Origin: Lutimaribacter_A marinistellae
Lineage (GTDB): Bacteria; Pseudomonadota; Alphaproteobacteria; Rhodobacterales; Rhodobacteraceae
DNA length: 64,000 nt
Assembly (NCBI RefSeq): GCF_042648365.1
Contig: NZ_JBHRXI010000049.1
Location: 424,898-488,897 of the forward strand
Direction: 5' to 3'
Shown here in pieces: positions 61,368 to 64,000 of the stretch. Made by a program: the position numbers and the translations under genes. The notes below the pieces were generated by a model that searched no databases, was not told the origin of the DNA, and worked only from the letters and a program-made list of their open reading frames with translations. The first letter of the stretch is position 1. Every line of letters starts with the position of its first letter.

Positions 61368-62255
61368 ATGCAGAGCGAGTTCCGAAACTGGTCGGATATT
61401 CGTGTGTTCCTCGCTGTGGTCAGAGAGGGCTCCACGCTTGCGGCCTCCCGGAAACTTCAAGTTGCCCAACCTACGGTTGCCCGGCGTATCGACATTTTGG
61501 AAAACGAAATCGGGTTGACGCTTTTTGAACGCGATACACGCGGTTTCAAACCAACCCGAGAAGCCCTCAGGCTCCTGCCGATTGCCGAAAGCATCGAGAC
61601 GTCGATCCTTGAATTCGCATACTGCGCAAAGGACATCACGGCGTGTAAGCCCATCCGCATCACGGCGTATTTGGCCAACTTTTCTACAAGTATGGTCGGG
61701 ATCGTGAACGAGTTCTCCGCCAGGAACCCGGACGTCGCGTTTGAGTTCATTCCTAGCGTTCGTGCCTTGGATCTGACCGCCGGAGAAGCAGACATTGCGT
61801 TGCGTCTGGCAAGAACAGACCCGGACCCAAACCTCATCTGCCGGAAGATCAGCACGGCACGCTGGTCGTTGTTCGGCAGTCCAAGCTATGCCGACAAGTA
61901 TGGTTTGCCGAGTTCACCAGATGATCTGTTTGGGCACCGATTTGTGACCTTTCAGCGAGACGATGTGCCGAACGTGTTCCACAAATGGCTCCTCAGTCAC
62001 GTTGCAGAAGAACAGATCGTCATGTCATTCACCGAACTGGAGCTTATGAACGCCGCAATCCGATCCGGGCACGGTCTCGGGATCAACAACGTGAAGCTGG
62101 TTGAGACGGACGATACGTTCATTCGATGTTTCGATGAAATCAGCGAACTCTCGGCACCACATTTAATGCTAATCTCTCCGGAAGCGTATCGTCGGCCTGA
62201 GGTCAAAGAGTTCACGAAGTTCTTCGCACCGCGCTATGCCGCGCTTTACAGGTAG
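61368..62255 (+). CDS. LysR-family transcriptional regulator
   Basis: 295 aa. The HTH (WSDIRVFLAVVREGSTLAASRKLQVAQPTVARRIDILENEIGLTLFERDTRGFKPT) is followed by a ligand-binding domain (about 90-290). The base composition is lower in GC than the core of the window. The divergent 73-aa gene is the obvious local target; the ligand is unknown. The ATG at 61368 starts the conserved HTH, and an upstream open frame to 61227 is spurious. Confidence 0.9.
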   Translation: MQSEFRNWSDIRVFLAVVREGSTLAASRKLQVAQPTVARRIDILENEIGLTLFERDTRGFKPTREALRLLPIAESIETSILEFAYCAKDITACKPIRITAYLANFSTSMVGIVNEFSARNPDVAFEFIPSVRALDLTAGEADIALRLARTDPDPNLICRKISTARWSLFGSPSYADKYGLPSSPDDLFGHRFVTFQRDDVPNVFHKWLLSHVAEEQIVMSFTELELMNAAIRSGHGLGINNVKLVETDDTFIRCFDEISELSAPHLMLISPEAYRRPEVKEFTKFFAPRYAALYR

Positions 62256-62534
62256 CGAGCAAGACGCACCTCAGCTGAGACCTTGGCTCGCATCTTGTGA
62301 CAGATCCTAACTGGCGAATTGCGAAGTCACTCAGGGCGTTTAGCAGGCGACTGCAAGGACCATCGTGTTGCTTCGTGTAAGGTCAGGATTCGCAAACAGA
62401 TCTGTAAGTCAGCATTGCATGAAAGAAAGACTGCTGCAGACCGAGGCCTGCACTGGGGCTGGCTAGAACTCGGTCGGCCAGACCGCTGCCAGAAACCACT
62501 GGGCAGGAGCGGCCTACTCCTCGGCCCGCTCAAG

Positions 62535-62558
62535 AAAAGACGAGGCCGAAACCTCGTC
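62535..62558 (-). terminator. Intrinsic terminator on the minus strand
   Basis: GACGAGG-TTTCGG-CCTCGTC followed by TTTT (minus strand, 62558-62535). It lies about 160 bp beyond the stop of the truncated surface-protein copy at 62717, so it may end that transcript. The rest of 62256-62716 has no convincing gene. Confidence 0.65.
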
Positions 62559-62716
62559 AATCTTGATTACCAATGACACTCTTTACGGCAGACAGACTTA
62601 GCTTCGTTGACCTCGATGGCGAATTTTGGGCGCTGCCGTGGTGAACTTGCCGGATAGTGCTTCTTTCCGTTCCTGCGAAGTGTTCACCCGATCAAACCCT
62701 GCGATCTTACCCCCCC

Positions 62717-62863
62717 TCACGCGAACAAATCGTAATCATAGGCCCCCACGACGCCGCTCGTGTTGAAGGCGAAATAGTCGATGGTTTCGGGGAGGTGATC
62801 GGTTTCGGCGTCCTGGCTTGTGTCTTCTTCCACGGACACGTCGAAGCTGCCCGCTGTGCTGCC
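62717..62863 (-). CDS. 3' end of a repetitive surface-protein gene, left copy (cut by a gap)
   Basis: Minus-strand frame ending ...FAFNTSGVVGAYDYDLFA, with the stop at 62719-62717. It is truncated upstream by a 10-N gap. It is the same coding sequence as the end of the right copy (63317), except that the last residues differ (DLFA against DFFG). Confidence 0.7.
   Translation of the reverse strand, partial: GSTAGSFDVSVEEDTSQDAETDHLPETIDYFAFNTSGVVGAYDYDLFA
62727..62863 (-). repeat. 137-bp near-identical duplication, left copy
   Basis: Matches 63327-63463 with a single difference that I can see (GCTCGTG against GCTTGTG, plus strand). It is interrupted by the N gap at its right end. Confidence 0.85.
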
Positions 62864-62873
62864 NNNNNNNNNN
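62864..62873. other. 10-N scaffold gap
   Basis: Ten Ns, the fixed-length gap some scaffolders insert. It joins a surface-protein 3' end to a transglutaminase fragment on the other strand. Confidence 0.95.
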
Positions 62874-63201
62874 GCACCTCGTCTGTGCCTTGTCGCGGGC
62901 TTCGGGCATACCGGCGCGCTATGCCTCGGTTTACGGGTTGGGTGTCGATCCGCAGGATTTCCACGCGGTGGCCCAGGTGTGGCTCGACGGAGACTGGCAT
63001 CTGGTGGATGCGACGCAGATGTGCAGCACCGCCGAGATGGTTATGATTGGCGTCGGCCGAGATGCGTTTGACGCCCCGTTCATGGAGACGGAAGACGAAG
63101 CAAATCTGCTCGCACAGACTGTGGCAGTCAGCCGAATAACGAGAAACAGTGTCCGCGGTCAGTTCGGTGGTGAGCAACGCAGCATCGCGGGGCGCGGTTG
63201 A
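62874..63201 (+). CDS. C-terminal fragment of a transglutaminase-like protein
   Basis: The frame from 62875 reads HLVCALSRASGIPARYASVYG, then DPQDFHAVAQVWLDGDWHLVDAT, which supplies the catalytic His and Asp of the transglutaminase-like cysteine peptidase fold. The Cys-bearing segment would lie in the preceding gap. EMVMIGVGRDAFDAPF is typical of the bacterial family. It ends with TGA at 63199-63201. The N-terminal half is absent from the assembly. Confidence 0.8.
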
Positions 63202-63316
63202 ACTTCCGAATAGAGCCGGTTGTCCTCTGGCGGCGTAGGCTCCAACTTCGAAATCCCTTGCAAGACCTTAAGCCGATCCAGCAGCGAACCCTGGTTATCG
63301 TTGCAGGCTGTTCACC

Positions 63317-64000
63317 CTATCCGAAGAAATCGTAATCATAGGCCCCCACGACGCCGCTTGTGTTGAAGGCGAAATAGTCGATGGTTTCGGGGAGGTGATC
63401 GGTTTCGGCGTCCTGGCTTGTGTCTTCTTCCACGGACACGTCGAAGCTGCCCGCTGTGCTGCCGTTGCCGCGCGCCCAGGCCGGGTCTCTGCCGACATAG
63501 GTCGAAACCCCGGCCACGACATGCGCGCCGCCGTCAAGGCTCGTGCCCAGCGGCACGGTCGCGGTCGCGTCGGTCACCCCCGGGACCCGGCCCGCCAGCC
63601 ACTCGAACCCGCCCGTGCTGCCGCGTCCCGCCTCCAGCGCCACCCANNNNNNNNNNNNNNNNNNNNNNNNNNNNNNNNNNNNNNNNNNNNNNNNNNNNNN
63701 NNNNNNNNNNNNNNNNNNNNNNNNNNNNNNNNNNNNNNNNNNNNNNNNNNNNNNNNNNNNNNNNNNNNNNNNNNNNNNNNNNNNNNNNNNNNNNNNNNNN
63801 NNNNNNNNATCGGGCAGCACCCAGCGCCCTGCCTCGACCACCATGTAGTTGACCGTCTCGTTGAAATGGACCCCGTCCAGATGGTTCGGCTCCTGAAGTT
63901 GCATCACGAGGCTGCTGCCGCTGACCTCGCTCACCCGCACGTTCACCGGCTGGAACCCGTTCCCGGTCGCGACATGGGCGATCACCACCGGGTCGTCGTA
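63317..64000 (-). CDS. Repetitive surface protein, C-terminal part (partial, contains a gap)
   Basis: The minus-strand frame is open at the window's right edge and ends with TAG at 63319-63317. A 162-N gap (63647-63808) interrupts it. The visible parts hold two degenerate copies of a motif with H..ET(V/I).Y (LDGVHFNETVNYMVVEAG and ETDHLPETIDYFAFNTSG), each preceded by an acidic Gln/Glu-rich strand. This repeat type occurs in large secreted or cell-surface proteins with Ca-binding or lectin-like domains. The N-terminus, length and function are unknown. Confidence 0.65.
   Translation of the reverse strand, partial: YDDPVVIAHVATGNGFQPVNVRVSEVSGSSLVMQLQEPNHLDGVHFNETVNYMVVEAGRWVLPDXXXXXXXXXXXXXXXXXXXXXXXXXXXXXXXXXXXXXXXXXXXXXXXXXXXXXXWVALEAGRGSTGGFEWLAGRVPGVTDATATVPLGTSLDGGAHVVAGVSTYVGRDPAWARGNGSTAGSFDVSVEEDTSQDAETDHLPETIDYFAFNTSGVVGAYDYDFFG
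63327..63463 (-). repeat. 137-bp near-identical duplication, right copy
   Basis: Partner of 62727-62863. Here the sequence continues into the rest of the surface-protein gene. Confidence 0.85.
63647..63808. other. 162-N gap inside the surface-protein gene
   Basis: Unresolved bases in the middle of a repetitive coding region, consistent with assembly difficulty in tandem repeats. The frame appears to be kept across it (162 is a multiple of three), but this cannot be verified. Confidence 0.95.

Overview
The window looks like chromosomal DNA from a high-GC alphaproteobacterium of the Rhodobacteraceae/Roseobacter group; I cannot fix the genus. Grounds: high GC at third codon positions, and a gene repertoire typical of marine relatives of that family (heterotetrameric sarcosine oxidase soxBDAG, pseudouridine psuK-psuG, bdhA next to a patatin, mmsA with a divergent LysR gene, a zapA/coiled-coil pair, tkt and gap). 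I found no rRNA, tRNA, CRISPR array or prophage.

Layout. 0-7 kb: end of an unidentified gene, serS, a helix-hairpin-helix protein with a Lys/Ala tail, a fatty-acid desaturase, and the outer-membrane/ribosome biogenesis cluster yfgM-like/bamB-like/der. 7-12.3 kb: a two-gene RND efflux system with an unusually long (1263 aa) permease, preceded by a palindromic candidate operator. 12.3-22.3 kb: a cardiolipin-synthase-like phospholipase D, an Atm1-type ABC exporter, a LysM envelope protein, a LOG-family hydrolase, a rarD gene interrupted by a stop codon, a luciferase-like oxidoreductase, sodB, an FkbM methyltransferase and a small secreted protein. 22.4-28.2 kb: the sarcosine oxidase operon, soxB-(tfoX-like)-soxD-soxA-soxG. 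28.4-37.5 kb: ccmI-ruvX-DUF1289-thiE-like, a divergent HupE/DUF4198 pair whose start codons overlap, psuK-psuG, DUF502, patatin and bdhA. 37.5-38 kb: a gene-free interval holding a structured GC-rich repeat (second copy near 20.2 kb) and a strong candidate small RNA. 38-46 kb: peptide-binding protein, XRE-cupin regulator, acyl-CoA ligase, FrnE-like isomerase, Bcr/CflA exporter and a TPR protein. 45.6-53.2 kb: zapA and a coiled-coil partner, tkt, thioesterase, DUF808, gap, a 47-aa membrane protein and coaD. 53.4-58.2 kb: secreted sulfatase, CBS-domain protein, LysR and mmsA.

From about 58.3 kb the sequence is more AT-rich and more accessory in character: a membrane-anchored class III nucleotidyl cyclase, a HalD/BesD-like Fe(II)/2-oxoglutarate oxygenase that keeps the hydroxylase-type HxD motif, the wreck of an IS3-family orfA, a LysR regulator, and a scaffolded end. 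The end contains two N runs, a 137-bp near-identical duplication of the 3' end of a repetitive surface-protein gene, and a transglutaminase-like gene fragment trapped between the copies. Gene order beyond about 62.7 kb should not be trusted.

Most of the window is housekeeping. The most interesting observations are the candidate small RNA at 37.8 kb, the three-hairpin repeat, the HxD HalD-like oxygenase, the extended RND permease, the overlapping divergent starts at 32.19 kb and the nonsense-interrupted rarD.
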